From Allonocardiopsis opalescens (GTDB taxonomy: Bacteria; Actinomycetota; Actinomycetes; Streptosporangiales; Streptosporangiaceae): a DNA stretch of 64,000 nucleotides. A program made the translations under genes and the position numbers. The notes beneath the pieces were generated by a model, which did no database searches, was not told the DNA's origin, and worked only from the letters and a program-made list of their open reading frames with translations. Shown here in pieces: positions 1 through 8,965 of the stretch (position 1 is its first letter; each line of letters opens with the position of its first letter). The stretch covers positions 1 to 64,000 of the forward strand of contig NZ_PVZC01000007.1 of assembly GCF_003002095.1 (NCBI RefSeq). The letters are read 5' to 3'.

Positions 1-284
1 CCGATCCCCGCGTCGATCGCCTCGATCACCGCGTCCTTGGTGAACCTCGGCGGCACGAAGATCACCGATACGTCCGCGCCCGTCGCCTTCATCCCATCGG
101 CCACCGAGCCGAACACCGGCACCTGCGTACCGGAGAAATCCACCGCGGTGCCCGCCTTACGCGGATTCACCCCACCCACGATGTTGGTACCGGCCGCCAG
201 CATCCGCGCGGTGTGCTTGGACCCCTCCGACCCGGTCATACCCTGCACCAGCACCCGGGACTGGTCCGTCAGGAAGATCGCCAT
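1..284 (-). CDS. sucD: Succinyl-CoA synthetase alpha subunit (partial, C-terminus beyond window)
   Basis: Only the N-terminal 94 residues are in the window. They begin [20 protein letters not shown] and carry the CoA-binding Rossmann start of SucD, including GGVNPRKAG and [14 protein letters not shown]. SucD pairs with SucC to interconvert succinyl-CoA and succinate with NDP phosphorylation; the phosphorylated His lies in the missing part. The ATG at 284 is 14 bases after the sucC stop, with GGAG just upstream, so the pair is one operon. An operator of the oxalate regulon precedes sucC, so this copy may supply or recycle CoA thioesters for oxalate activation rather than serve only the TCA cycle (inference). 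Confidence 0.95.
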   Translation of the reverse strand, partial: MAIFLTDQSRVLVQGMTGSEGSKHTARMLAAGTNIVGGVNPRKAGTAVDFSGTQVPVFGSVADGMKATGADVSVIFVPPRFTKDAVIEAIDAGI

Positions 285-298
285 CGCTCCAACCGCCC

Positions 299-1474
299 TT
301 ACCTGGCCGCAGCCAGCTCAGCGGCCCGCGCGGCCGCGCCGTCCATCGTGTCCACCTGCTGCACCGCCGCATGCGCCCGCTCGGTCAGAATCGACCGGCC
401 CAACTCCGCGTTGTTGCCGTCCAAACGCACCACCAGCGGCTTGTCCACCGACTCACCGCGACTCTCCAGCAACTCCAGGGCCTGCACGATCCCGTTCGCC
501 ACCGCATCACACGCCGTGATCCCACCGAACACGTTCACGAACACACTCTTCACCGCAGGATCACCCAGAATGATGTCCAAACCATTGGCCATCACCTCCG
601 CCGACGCACCACCACCAATGTCCAGGAAATTCGCCGGCTTCACCCCGTTGAAGCCCTCGCCCGCGTAGGCGACGACATCGAGGGTGGACATGACGAGCCC
701 GGCGCCGTTCCCGATGACGCCCACTTCGCCGTCGAGCTTGACGTAGTTGAGGCCCTTCTCCTTGGCGCGGGCCTCCAGGGCGTCGCCCGCGGCCGTGTCG
801 GCGAAGCCGGCGTGCTGGGGGTGGCGTTCGGCGGCGTTGTCGTCCAGGGTGACCTTGCCGTCGAGGGCGACGATCTCACCGGAAGCGGTCTTGACCAGTG
901 GGTTCACCTCGACCAGGGTGGCGTCCTCACCGACGAACACCTCCCAGAGCTTGACGAGCACGTCGGCGGAGGCGTCGCGCACGTCCTCGGGGAAGCGGGC
1001 GGCGGTCACGATCTCCAGTGCCTTGGCCCGGTCGACTCCGGTCAGCGGGTTCACCGGGATCTTGGCGACCGCGTCGGGGTCGCTCTCGGCCACCTGCTCG
1101 ATGTCCACTCCGCCCTCGGCGGAGGCGATGCACAGGAAGGTGCGGTTGGCGCGGTCGAGCAGGAAGGAGACGTAGTACTCCTCCGCGATCGCGGTCGCCT
1201 CCTCGACCAGCACCGTGTGCACGGTGTGGCCCTTGATGTCCATGCCCAGGATCTGGCGGGCCTTGTCCTCGGCGTCCGCCGGACCGCTCGCGACCTTCAC
1301 ACCACCGGCCTTGCCCCGCCCGCCGGTCTTGACCTGGGCCTTGATGGCCACCCGGCCACCCAGGTGCTCGGCGCTGAGTCGGGCCTGCTGGGGGGTCGCG
1401 GCGAGCTGGCGGCGTCCGACCGGGACACCGTGCTCCGCGAAGAGCTGCTTCGCCTGGTGCTCATAGAGGTCCAC
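299..1474 (-). CDS. sucC: Succinyl-CoA synthetase beta subunit
   Basis: A 391-residue protein of normal family length. It has the ATP-grasp start [20 protein letters not shown], a nucleotide-binding segment ([15 protein letters not shown]) and the C-terminal ligase half with [19 protein letters not shown] and [12 protein letters not shown]. It forms the ATP/GTP-dependent succinyl-CoA synthetase with SucD. I place the start at the GTG at 1474 because AGGAAGGA lies seven bases upstream and the family starts with (M/V)DL; an in-frame ATG at 1492 is the alternative. About 100 bases upstream is a GTATTC-A-GTATGC palindrome shared with the oxalate genes, so expression is probably tied to oxalate. 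What is odd is the regulation, not the protein. Confidence 0.95.
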   Translation of the reverse strand: MDLYEHQAKQLFAEHGVPVGRRQLAATPQQARLSAEHLGGRVAIKAQVKTGGRGKAGGVKVASGPADAEDKARQILGMDIKGHTVHTVLVEEATAIAEEYYVSFLLDRANRTFLCIASAEGGVDIEQVAESDPDAVAKIPVNPLTGVDRAKALEIVTAARFPEDVRDASADVLVKLWEVFVGEDATLVEVNPLVKTASGEIVALDGKVTLDDNAAERHPQHAGFADTAAGDALEARAKEKGLNYVKLDGEVGVIGNGAGLVMSTLDVVAYAGEGFNGVKPANFLDIGGGASAEVMANGLDIILGDPAVKSVFVNVFGGITACDAVANGIVQALELLESRGESVDKPLVVRLDGNNAELGRSILTERAHAAVQQVDTMDGAAARAAELAAAR

Positions 1475-1574
1475 GGGCGCGTCCTTCCTCATGGGGGACC
1501 GATGGCTAGGGGAGTTGACGCTGGCGGTGCGACGCTCCGCGCTGCCCTGTACCCGTACTTGTGTACTCCAGACT

Positions 1575-1587
1575 GTATTCAGTATGC
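1575..1587 (-). promoter_or_regulatory. Oxalate-regulon operator, sucC side
   Basis: GTATTC-A-GTATGC, one mismatch to GYATAC-N-GTATRC. It lies about 100 bases upstream of sucC. The factor is inferred to be the GntR protein encoded at 13556-14254. Confidence 0.6.
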
Positions 1588-1807
1588 AATAGCTGATGAG
1601 GGCTAGTTTCGAACTGTTTCCGTTCGCCCAGCCCAGTCCGCCGGCGCGGTGCGCGGCCGATTCGATCCATCCGGACGACGGGCCGCGGGCGGCGGCGGCC
1701 GGTCGAGTCCGAGCGGCGTCCGGACCGTCACACGGCCGGCCGATCGGTGTCCGGACGGCTCCCCCGCGTAGACCTCCCGCAGGTGGGCGGCCGAGCCGAC
1801 CCAAACT

Positions 1808-1820
1808 GTATGCAGTAGAC
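1808..1820 (+). promoter_or_regulatory. Oxalate-regulon operator, MFS distal copy
   Basis: GTATGC-A-GTAGAC, two mismatches to the consensus, 90 bases upstream of the MFS start codon and followed by an A/T-rich run. Weaker than the proximal copy. Confidence 0.5.
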
Positions 1821-1868
1821 AATTTTTGTCGCGGGTCTCGACATCACATGGTCAAGTGACTAATGTCT

Positions 1869-1881
1869 CCATACAGTATGC
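1869..1881 (+). promoter_or_regulatory. Oxalate-regulon operator, MFS proximal copy
   Basis: CCATAC-A-GTATGC, one mismatch to the consensus, 28 bases before the MFS start codon. Its centre TACAGT fits an actinobacterial -10 element (TANNNT), so bound regulator would cover the promoter. Confidence 0.65.
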
Positions 1882-1909
1882 AATACGCCACTCGCAAGGG
1901 ACGATCCCT

Positions 1910-3361
1910 ATGCAAGCCCAGCCCGCACCCCCGGCCGGCAGCGCGCCGGCCGCCTCCCGGCCACAGGTCCCGGCGCAGTCCGGCCCCGTCTACCCGCCCT
2001 ACGGCGCACCGCTGCGCGGAGAGGTCCGCGACTGCTACGGCCGCCGCTACGTCGTCGGCCCCCCACCGCGCGAGATCATCGGCCGCGACCGCGTCCAGCT
2101 GCTGCGCGGCGCCTGGCTGGCCCTGGTCACCATCGGCTTCCTCCAGTACGCCTACGGAGTCGCCGTCCCCACCCTGCTGAGCGCGCACGGCTGGACGCAC
2201 GCGCAGGCCTTCGGCGTGCTCGCCCTGTGGGCGGTCTGCCAGGGCGCCGTCGCCTATCCGGCCGCCCGGCTGCGCGCGGCCGGCCGGCTGCTCCCCCGCA
2301 CGGCCATGCTGCTCGGCGCCGGGCTGTGCGCGGCCGGGCTGCTGCTGTTCGCCTGGACCGACGGCCTCGCCTGGGCGCTGATCGGCTACTCGGTGCTGTG
2401 CGGTGTCGGCGCCGGGCTCGTCTACCACACCTGCACCTCGACGGTCGCGCGCTGGTACCCCGAGCGCCCGGCCACCCGCGCCGGCCTGGTCAGCGGCGCC
2501 TTCGCCTACGGCGCCATCCCGGTCATCGCCGTCTTCGGCCTGTGGGCCACCCCGGCCGGCCTGGAGATGCTGCTGACGGTGCTGGCCCTCGTCGTCGGCG
2601 CGGTGGTGGCCGCCTGCGGGTGGCACTTCGCCGACCCGCCGCGCGACTGGTGGCCCACGGCCATCGACCCGCGCAGCTGGGCCGTTGACAAGCGGCTGAA
2701 CCGGAGCCGGGCCGCCAACCCGCCCGCGGTGCGGGAGTTCTCTCCCGCCGAGGCGCTGCGCAGCCGCTGCTGGCCGCTGCTGTTCGGCACGCTCGCGCTG
2801 GCCGGCGCGGTCTCCCTGTTCAACATCGCCTACCTGGCCGACTTCACCCTGCGGGTGGGCGGCTTCGGGCTGGGCGCCGCCGCGCTTGCCGCGGGCGTGC
2901 TGGTCGGCGCGAACGGGGCCAGTCGGGTGGTGGCCAGCAGGCTCTCGGACCGGCTGGGCCGCCGCCGCACCCTCAGCCTCGTGCTGGCCGTCGGCGCCCT
3001 GGCCCAGTTCGGCCTGCTCTACGGCGGCTCGACCGGCTCACTCGGCGTGCTGCTCGCCGCCGCGCTGCTGGCCGGCCTGGGCGGCGGCTCGTTCTACCCG
3101 CTGTTCTCCTCGCTCGCGCTGGAGTACTACGGCGCCCGGGACGTGGGATCCAACACCGGGGCGATCTACAGTGCGAAGGTGGTCGGCGGCGTCATCGGCA
3201 TCGGCCTGACGGCCCTGGCCGTCACCGGCGCCGGCCCGCCGGAGCAGGGGTACGCCATCGCGTTCTGCGCGGCGGGGGCCGCGGGTCTGCTCGCGGCCGC
3301 GCTGACCCGGCTGCTGCGCCAGCCCGGGCACCCCAGGACGCTTCCGGCGCACCCCCGCTAG
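1910..3361 (+). CDS. OxlT-like MFS transporter, probable oxalate:formate antiporter
   Basis: A 483-residue major facilitator with about 12 membrane segments, the first at roughly residues 66-86. An unusual Pro/Ala-rich hydrophilic N-terminal tail of about 62 residues precedes it. MFS motif A is visible in the second half (SRLSDRLGRRRTLSL). A lysine in the predicted TM11 (K423, context IYSAKVVGG) is in the position expected for the substrate-binding lysine of OxlT. Context (oxc, frc, formate dehydrogenase) supports oxalate uptake, possibly in exchange for formate. The ATG at 1910 follows AAGGGA and is preferred over upstream in-frame starts that would overlap the operators. The substrate is inferred from family and neighbours; another carboxylate is possible. 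Confidence 0.8.
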   Translation: MQAQPAPPAGSAPAASRPQVPAQSGPVYPPYGAPLRGEVRDCYGRRYVVGPPPREIIGRDRVQLLRGAWLALVTIGFLQYAYGVAVPTLLSAHGWTHAQAFGVLALWAVCQGAVAYPAARLRAAGRLLPRTAMLLGAGLCAAGLLLFAWTDGLAWALIGYSVLCGVGAGLVYHTCTSTVARWYPERPATRAGLVSGAFAYGAIPVIAVFGLWATPAGLEMLLTVLALVVGAVVAACGWHFADPPRDWWPTAIDPRSWAVDKRLNRSRAANPPAVREFSPAEALRSRCWPLLFGTLALAGAVSLFNIAYLADFTLRVGGFGLGAAALAAGVLVGANGASRVVASRLSDRLGRRRTLSLVLAVGALAQFGLLYGGSTGSLGVLLAAALLAGLGGGSFYPLFSSLALEYYGARDVGSNTGAIYSAKVVGGVIGIGLTALAVTGAGPPEQGYAIAFCAAGAAGLLAAALTRLLRQPGHPRTLPAHPR

Positions 3362-3453
3362 CGCGGCCGGCCAGCGGCGGAAATGGATCAGAAACACATC
3401 CCGGATCGTGTTCACCCTCTGGACACCGGAAGGGCTGTCCTGTAGCAATGAGA

Positions 3454-3473
3454 ACATACGGTATGCAGTATGC
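3454..3473 (+). promoter_or_regulatory. Tandem overlapping oxalate-regulon operators before oxc
   Basis: Two overlapping copies share a half-site: ACATAC-G-GTATGC (3454-3466) and GTATGC-A-GTATGC (3461-3473), each one mismatch from consensus, 53-73 bases before the oxc start. TACGGT in the first could act as the -10 box. This is the densest operator in the window. Confidence 0.7.
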
Positions 3474-3526
3474 ATCAACGCACTGCCAGCCACACGCGCT
3501 CGTAGAAGCGGGCGCCAGGTGAGGAG

Positions 3527-5230
3527 ATGACGACGCAGATGGCCGAGCGCGACAACGCCTCCGGAGGCACCATCTCGGGAGGCCACCTTGTGGCCAAAGC
3601 CCTCAAAGCCGAGGGTATCGATGTGATTTTCACGCTCTGCGGCGGTCACATCATCGACATCTACGATGGATGTGTCGACGAGGGTATTGACGTCATCGAC
3701 GTACGGCACGAGCAGGTGGCCGCGCACGCGGCCGACGGCTACGCCCGCATCACCGGCAAGCCCGGGTGCGCGGTGGTAACCGCCGGCCCCGGCACCACCG
3801 ACGCCGTCACCGGTATCGCCAACGCCTACCGCGCCGAGAGCCCGATGCTGGTGATCGGCGGCCAGGGTGCGCTGAGCCAGCACAAGATGGGCTCGCTGCA
3901 GGACCTGCCGCACGTCGACATGATCGCCCCGATCTCCAAGTTCGCGGCCACCGTGCCGCACACCGAGCGCGTCGCCGACCTGGTCTCGATGGCCTTCCGC
4001 GAAGCGCACAACGGCGCCCCCGGCCCGGCCTTCCTGGAGATCCCCCGCGACATCCTGGACGCCTCGGTCCCGGTGGAGAAGGCGCGCATCCCCAAGGCCG
4101 GCCAGTACCGGGCCTCCACCCGGCAGGCCGGCAACCCCGAGGACATCGAGCGCCTGGCGGACCTGCTGGTCCGCTCGGAGAAGCCGAGCATCCTGCTGGG
4201 CAACCAGGTCTGGACCACCCGCGCCACCGACTCCGCCATCGAGCTGGTCCGCGCGCTCAACGTCCCGGCTTACATGAACGGTGCGGGTCGAGGCACCCTG
4301 CCCCCGGGCGACCCGCACCACTTCCAGCTCTCCCGGCGCTACGCCTTCAACAACTCCGACCTGATCATCATCGTCGGAACCCCGTTCGACTTCCGGATGG
4401 GCTACGGCAAGCGCCTGTCGCCCGACGCCACCGTGGTGCAGATCGACCTGAACTACGCCACCGTCGGCAAGAACCGCGACATCGACCTGGGCATCGTCGG
4501 CGACGCCGACCTGATCCTCAGCCAGGTCCTCCAGGCCACCACGGGCCGCAGCGACAACGGCGCCCAGGGCCGCAAGGCATGGCTTGAGGAGCTGCGGGCC
4601 GAGGAGGCCAAGGCCTACGAGAAGCGCCTGCCGCTGATGCGCTCCGACGCCCAGCCGATCCACCCGTACCGGCTGGTCAGCGAGATCAACGACTTCCTGA
4701 CCGAGGACTCCATCTACATCGGCGACGGCGGCGACGTCGTCACCTTCTCCGGCCAGGTCGTGCAGCCCAAGTCCCCCGGCCACTGGATGGACCCGGGCCC
4801 GCTGGGCACCCTGGGCGTGGGCATGCCCTTCGTGCTCGCCGCCAAGTACGCCCGCCCGGACAAGGAGGTCGTCGCGCTCTTCGGCGACGGCGCCTTCAGC
4901 CTCACCGGCTGGGACTTCGAGACCGCGGTCCGGTTCAACCTGCCGTTCGTCGGCATCGTCGGCAACAACTCGTCGATGAACCAGATCCGCTACGGCCAGA
5001 TCGCCAAGTACGGCGCCGACCGCGGCAACATCGGCAACACGCTGGGCGATGTCCGCTACTCGGAGTTCGCCAAGATGCTCGGCGGCTACGGCGAGGAGGT
5101 CAGGGACCCGGCCGACATCGGCCCCGCGCTGCAGCGCGCCCGCGAGTCCGGCAAGCCGTCGCTGATCAACGTCTGGATCGACCCGGAGGTCTACGCCCCC
5201 GGGACCATGAACCAGACCATGTACAAGTAA
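3527..5230 (+). CDS. oxc: Oxalyl-CoA decarboxylase-like ThDP-dependent enzyme
   Basis: A 567-residue three-domain ThDP enzyme. The N-terminal Pyr domain has the cofactor-activating Glu in [16 protein letters not shown], and the C-terminal domain has the metal/ThDP motif from [14 protein letters not shown] to GNN. It lies directly before frc, so the expected reaction is oxalyl-CoA to formyl-CoA plus CO2. By recall comparison it is diverged from Oxalobacter Oxc: the Tyr-Glu pair of GDYEEMD is replaced by [10 protein letters not shown], and the C-terminal tail reads [11 protein letters not shown]. It could therefore be a distinct oxalyl-CoA decarboxylase clade, or a 2-hydroxyacyl-CoA lyase or acetolactate synthase-like enzyme. 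The ATG at 3527 follows AGGTGAGGAG closely; ATG 3539 is an alternative. ThDP enzyme is certain; the substrate comes from context. Confidence 0.78.
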   Translation: MTTQMAERDNASGGTISGGHLVAKALKAEGIDVIFTLCGGHIIDIYDGCVDEGIDVIDVRHEQVAAHAADGYARITGKPGCAVVTAGPGTTDAVTGIANAYRAESPMLVIGGQGALSQHKMGSLQDLPHVDMIAPISKFAATVPHTERVADLVSMAFREAHNGAPGPAFLEIPRDILDASVPVEKARIPKAGQYRASTRQAGNPEDIERLADLLVRSEKPSILLGNQVWTTRATDSAIELVRALNVPAYMNGAGRGTLPPGDPHHFQLSRRYAFNNSDLIIIVGTPFDFRMGYGKRLSPDATVVQIDLNYATVGKNRDIDLGIVGDADLILSQVLQATTGRSDNGAQGRKAWLEELRAEEAKAYEKRLPLMRSDAQPIHPYRLVSEINDFLTEDSIYIGDGGDVVTFSGQVVQPKSPGHWMDPGPLGTLGVGMPFVLAAKYARPDKEVVALFGDGAFSLTGWDFETAVRFNLPFVGIVGNNSSMNQIRYGQIAKYGADRGNIGNTLGDVRYSEFAKMLGGYGEEVRDPADIGPALQRARESGKPSLINVWIDPEVYAPGTMNQTMYK

Positions 5231-5273
5231 GCCGCCGGCAACCGGCACCGACTACCTCTCTCCCCTTCCGCCC

Positions 5274-5313
5274 GCCCCGCCGTCAGGGTCGGCGCACCCT
5301 GGCGGCGGGGCGG
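5274..5313 (+). terminator. Hairpin between oxc and frc
   Basis: A near-perfect 17-bp stem (5274-5290 with 5297-5313, one G-T pair) with a six-base loop lies in the oxc-frc gap. No U-run follows, so it may stabilise or attenuate the transcript rather than end it. No operator or other promoter sign is seen before frc. Confidence 0.5.
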
Positions 5314-5333
5314 ACCAGAGAAAGAGAACACCC

Positions 5334-6563
5334 ATGACGAAGGCTCTTGAGGGTGTCCGCGTCCTCGACATGACCCACGTGCAGTCGGGTCCGTCCTGCA
5401 CCCAGATCCTGGCCTGGCTGGGGGCGGACGTGGTCAAGCTGGAGGCGCCGACCGGTGACATCACCCGGCGCCAGCTGCGCGACCTTCCCGACGCCGACAG
5501 CCTGTACTTCACGATGCTGAACTCCAACAAGCGCAGCATCACCCTCAACATGAAGAGCGACAAGGGCAAGGAGATCTTCACCCGGCTGGTGGAGTCCTCC
5601 GACGTCCTGGTCGAGAACTTCGGCCCCGGCGCCGTCGACCGGATGGGCTTCACCTGGGAGCGGCTGCAGGAGCTGAACCCCAGGCTGATCTACGCCTCCA
5701 TCAAGGGCTTCGGCCCCGGCAAGTACGCCGACTACAAGGCGTACGAGGTGATCGCCCAGGCGATGGGCGGCTCGATGAGCACCACCGGCTTCGAGGACGG
5801 CCCGCCGCTGGCCACCGGCGCGCAGATCGGCGACTCCGGCACCGGCATGCACACCGTGGCCGGCATCCTGGCCGCCCTCTACCAGCGCACCCACTCCGGC
5901 CGCGGCCAGCGCGTGCAGGTCGCGATGCAGGACGCCGTGCTGAACCTGACCCGGGTGAAGCTGCGCGACCAGCAGCGGCTCGCGCACGGCCCGCTGGCCG
6001 AGTACCCCAACGAGACCTTCGGCGACGAGGTGCCGCGCTCCGGCAACGCCTCCGGCGGCGGCCAGCCCGGCTGGGCGGTGCGCACCGCGCCCGGCGGCCC
6101 CAACGACTACGTCTACGTGATCATCCAGCCGGTGGGCTGGGCGCCGATCGCCAAGATCATCGGTAAGCCCGAGCTGGCCACCGACCCCGAGTGGGCCACC
6201 CCCGAGGCCCGGCTCAACAAGCTCGACAAGGCCTTCGCGCTGATCGAGGAGTGGTCGCTCCAGCACGGCAAGTGGGACGTGCTGGCGGCCCTGAACGAGC
6301 ACAACATCCCCTGCGGTCCGATCCTCTCCACCAAGGAGCTGGCCGAGGACCCGACCCTGAACGAGAACAAGGTGGTGGTCTCCGTGGACCACCCCGAACG
6401 GGGCACCTACAAGACGGTCGGCTGCCCCATCCGGCTGTCGGACTCGCCCGTCGACGTGGAGCGCTCTCCACTGCTCGGCGAGCACAACGACGCCGTATAC
6501 GGCCGCGAACTCGGACTCTCGGCGAATGAGCTCGCCGAGTTGAAGTCGAACGGAGTGATCTGA
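5334..6563 (+). CDS. frc: Formyl-CoA:oxalate CoA-transferase
   Basis: A 409-residue class III (CaiB/BaiF) CoA-transferase that moves CoA from formyl-CoA to oxalate, giving oxalyl-CoA and formate. It tracks Oxalobacter Frc closely throughout: [13 protein letters not shown] near the start, [28 protein letters not shown], the catalytic Asp in GDSGTGMH (D167, equivalent to D169 of the Oxalobacter enzyme), the glycine loop [11 protein letters not shown] and a C-terminal LLGEHND. Length is normal. An ATG with GAGAAAGAGAAC upstream gives the start. The acyl-CoA synthetase gene follows after three bases, so the two are one transcript. This is the most secure functional anchor of the island. Confidence 0.95.
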   Translation: MTKALEGVRVLDMTHVQSGPSCTQILAWLGADVVKLEAPTGDITRRQLRDLPDADSLYFTMLNSNKRSITLNMKSDKGKEIFTRLVESSDVLVENFGPGAVDRMGFTWERLQELNPRLIYASIKGFGPGKYADYKAYEVIAQAMGGSMSTTGFEDGPPLATGAQIGDSGTGMHTVAGILAALYQRTHSGRGQRVQVAMQDAVLNLTRVKLRDQQRLAHGPLAEYPNETFGDEVPRSGNASGGGQPGWAVRTAPGGPNDYVYVIIQPVGWAPIAKIIGKPELATDPEWATPEARLNKLDKAFALIEEWSLQHGKWDVLAALNEHNIPCGPILSTKELAEDPTLNENKVVVSVDHPERGTYKTVGCPIRLSDSPVDVERSPLLGEHNDAVYGRELGLSANELAELKSNGVI

Positions 6564-6566
6564 GGT

Positions 6567-8696
6567 ATGTCCTACGACAAGGACGCGGTACGGGCCGTAC
6601 TCGACAAGGCCCGCGCCGAGGGCCGGTCATCGCTGACGGCCCCCGAGGGCAAGGCCGTCACCGACGCCTACGGGATCGCCACGCCCAAGGAGGCGGTGGC
6701 GACCTCGGCCGACGACGCGGTGGCCAAGGCCGTCGAGATCGGCTTCCCGGTGGTGCTGAAGATCGTCTCGCCGGAGATCCTGCACAAGACCGAGGCCGGC
6801 GGCGTGCTGGTCGGCGTGGACTCCCCCGAGGCCGTCGCCTCGGGCTACGAGCGCATCGTGGCCAACGCCCGCGCCTACAACGCCTCGGCGACGATTACCG
6901 GCGTGCAGGTGCAGCAGCAGGTGGGCGCCGGCCAGGAGGTCATCATCGGTGCCACCACCGACGACACCTTCGGCAAGATCGTGGTCTTCGGCCTCGGCGG
7001 CGTGCTGGTGGAGGTCCTCAAGGACGTCACCTTCCGGCTCGCCCCGGTCTCGCGCGAGGACGCGCTCTCGCAGCTGGACGACATCAAGGCCGCGGCCGTG
7101 CTGCACGGCGTGCGCGGCCAGGAGGGCGTCGACCGCGAGAAGCTGGCCGACTTGATCACCCGGATCTCCGACCTCGTGACGGACTTCCCGGAGATCGCCG
7201 AGGCCGACCTGAACCCGGTCTTCGCCACCTCCCGCGACGCGGTCGCCGCCGACGTGCGGATCGTGCTGGACTTCGAGGCCCGCCAGGGGCCGAAGAAGTT
7301 CAGCAAGGACGAGATCCTCGGCGCGATGAACCGCATCTTCAAGCCGCGCTCGATCGCCATCATCGGCGCCTCGAACGAGACCGGCAAGATCGGCAACTCG
7401 GTCATCAAGAACATCGTCAACGGCGGCTACACCGGCGAGATCTACCCGGTGAACCCCAAGTCCGACGAGGTCTTCGGCCGCAAGGCGTACAAGAGCATCA
7501 GCGAGGTCCCCGGCGACGTCGACGTCGCCGTCTTCGCCATTCCGGCCAAGTTCGTCGCCGCGGCGGTGGAGGAGGTCGGCAAGAAGGGCGTGGCCGGCGC
7601 GATCCTCATCCCGTCGGGCTTCGCCGAGACCGGTGAGGTGGAGCTCCAGCAGCAGGTGCTCGACATCGCGCGCAAGTACGACGTGCGGCTGCTCGGCCCG
7701 AACATCTACGGCTACTACTACACGCCGGAGAACCTGTCGGCGACCTTCTGCACGCCCTACGACGTCCGCGGCGGTACCGCGCTGACCTCGCAGAGCGGCG
7801 GCATCGGCATGGCCATCCTCGGCTACAGCCGCTCCACCAAGACCGGTGTGTCGGCCATCGTGGGCGTCGGCAACAAGGCCGACATCGACGAGGACGACCT
7901 GCTGACCTTCTTCGGGCAGGACGAGAACACCAACGCGATCGCGATGCACCTGGAGGACCTCAAGGACGGACGCGCGTTCGTCGAGGCCGCGAAGGAGATC
8001 GTGCCGAAGAAGCCGATCATCGTGCTGAAGGCCGGCCGCACCTCGGCCGGCGCCAAGGCGGCCAGCTCCCACACGGGCGCGCTGGCCGGCAACGACAAGG
8101 TGTACGACGACATCCTGCGGCAGGCCGGCGTGGTCCGCGCGCCCGGCCTCAACGAGCTGCTGGAGTTCGGCCGGGCCCTGCCGGTCATGCCGGCGCCGAC
8201 CGGCGAGAACGTCGTCATCATCACCGGTGCGGGCGGCTCGGGCGTGCTGCTGTCGGACGCCGTGGTCGACAACGGCATGTCGCTGTACGAGATCCCGCCG
8301 GACCTGGACAAGGCCTTCCGGGCCTTCATCCCGCCCTTCGGCGCGGCCGGCAACCCGGTGGACATCACCGGTGGCGAGCCGCCGTCGACCTACGAGGCGA
8401 CGATCCGGCTGGGCCTGGAGGACGAGCGCATCCACGCGCTGATCCTGGGCTACTGGCACACGATCGTTACGCCGCCGATGGTCTTCGCGGAGGTCGTCTC
8501 CAAGGTGGTCGAGGAGGCCCGCGCCAAGGGCATCCAGAAGCCGATCGTCGCCTCGCTGTCGGGGGACACCGAGGTGGAGGCGGCCAGCCAGTACCTGTTC
8601 GAGCGCGGCATCGTCGCCTACCCGTACACCACGGAGAAGCCGGTGCAGGTCCTGGGCGCCAAGTACAGGTGGGCCCGGGCCGCCGGACTGTTGTAA
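6567..8696 (+). CDS. ADP-forming acyl-CoA synthetase (beta-alpha fusion)
   Basis: A 709-residue single-chain NDP-forming acyl-CoA ligase. Residues 1-230 are the ATP-grasp part (FPVVLKIVSPEILHKTEAGG), followed from about residue 255 by a CoA-binding Rossmann domain (PRSIAIIGASNETGKIGNSV) and the succinyl-CoA-ligase-like domain. The presumed phospho-His is H502 in SSHTGALAGND. It makes or uses an acyl-CoA with ADP and phosphate. Tight coupling to frc suggests oxalate, formate or another small carboxylate as acid, either priming the CoA cycle or conserving formyl-CoA energy as ATP. That choice is inference. The domain order (ATP-grasp first) differs from the more common alpha-beta fusion. Confidence 0.85.
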   Translation: MSYDKDAVRAVLDKARAEGRSSLTAPEGKAVTDAYGIATPKEAVATSADDAVAKAVEIGFPVVLKIVSPEILHKTEAGGVLVGVDSPEAVASGYERIVANARAYNASATITGVQVQQQVGAGQEVIIGATTDDTFGKIVVFGLGGVLVEVLKDVTFRLAPVSREDALSQLDDIKAAAVLHGVRGQEGVDREKLADLITRISDLVTDFPEIAEADLNPVFATSRDAVAADVRIVLDFEARQGPKKFSKDEILGAMNRIFKPRSIAIIGASNETGKIGNSVIKNIVNGGYTGEIYPVNPKSDEVFGRKAYKSISEVPGDVDVAVFAIPAKFVAAAVEEVGKKGVAGAILIPSGFAETGEVELQQQVLDIARKYDVRLLGPNIYGYYYTPENLSATFCTPYDVRGGTALTSQSGGIGMAILGYSRSTKTGVSAIVGVGNKADIDEDDLLTFFGQDENTNAIAMHLEDLKDGRAFVEAAKEIVPKKPIIVLKAGRTSAGAKAASSHTGALAGNDKVYDDILRQAGVVRAPGLNELLEFGRALPVMPAPTGENVVIITGAGGSGVLLSDAVVDNGMSLYEIPPDLDKAFRAFIPPFGAAGNPVDITGGEPPSTYEATIRLGLEDERIHALILGYWHTIVTPPMVFAEVVSKVVEEARAKGIQKPIVASLSGDTEVEAASQYLFERGIVAYPYTTEKPVQVLGAKYRWARAAGLL

Positions 8697-8749
8697 GCCC
8701 GTTGTAACCGAACGGGGCGGCAAGGCTTGATCAGCGGTACTTGTCTCCC

Positions 8750-8762
8750 GTATACCGAATAC
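8750..8762 (+). promoter_or_regulatory. Oxalate-regulon operator before the Nramp-like gene
   Basis: GTATAC-C-GAATAC, one mismatch to the palindrome, about 205 bases before the chosen start codon at 8966. The 269-base gap 8697-8965 holds no other recognisable element. Confidence 0.6.
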
Positions 8763-8965
8763 AAAGAAGTACGACATGGTCCGGCAGCCGGCGACGCCGC
8801 CGCTTGATCCGGCTGCCGGACCCCGTCGGTCGCGCGAGCACCGCCAGCGGACGCGACCGGCCGTCCTCCCCCGGCACGACCACAGATGGAGGAAGCCGCA
8901 CCACACCCGAGGGGGCCACCTGGGGGCAGCGCCCGCATTCACGCATCCCATTTGGAGGGCCAACC

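Larger units (their letters stand above)
1475..1909. promoter_or_regulatory. Divergent control region sucC / MFS transporter
   Basis: This 435-base region between divergent genes contains no convincing ORF. It holds three copies of the 13-bp regulon palindrome (1575-1587, 1808-1820, 1869-1881) and locally AT-rich stretches around 1560-1620 and 1800-1890. These contrast with the GC-rich spacer between them, so two promoters facing away from each other are likely. Confidence 0.7.
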
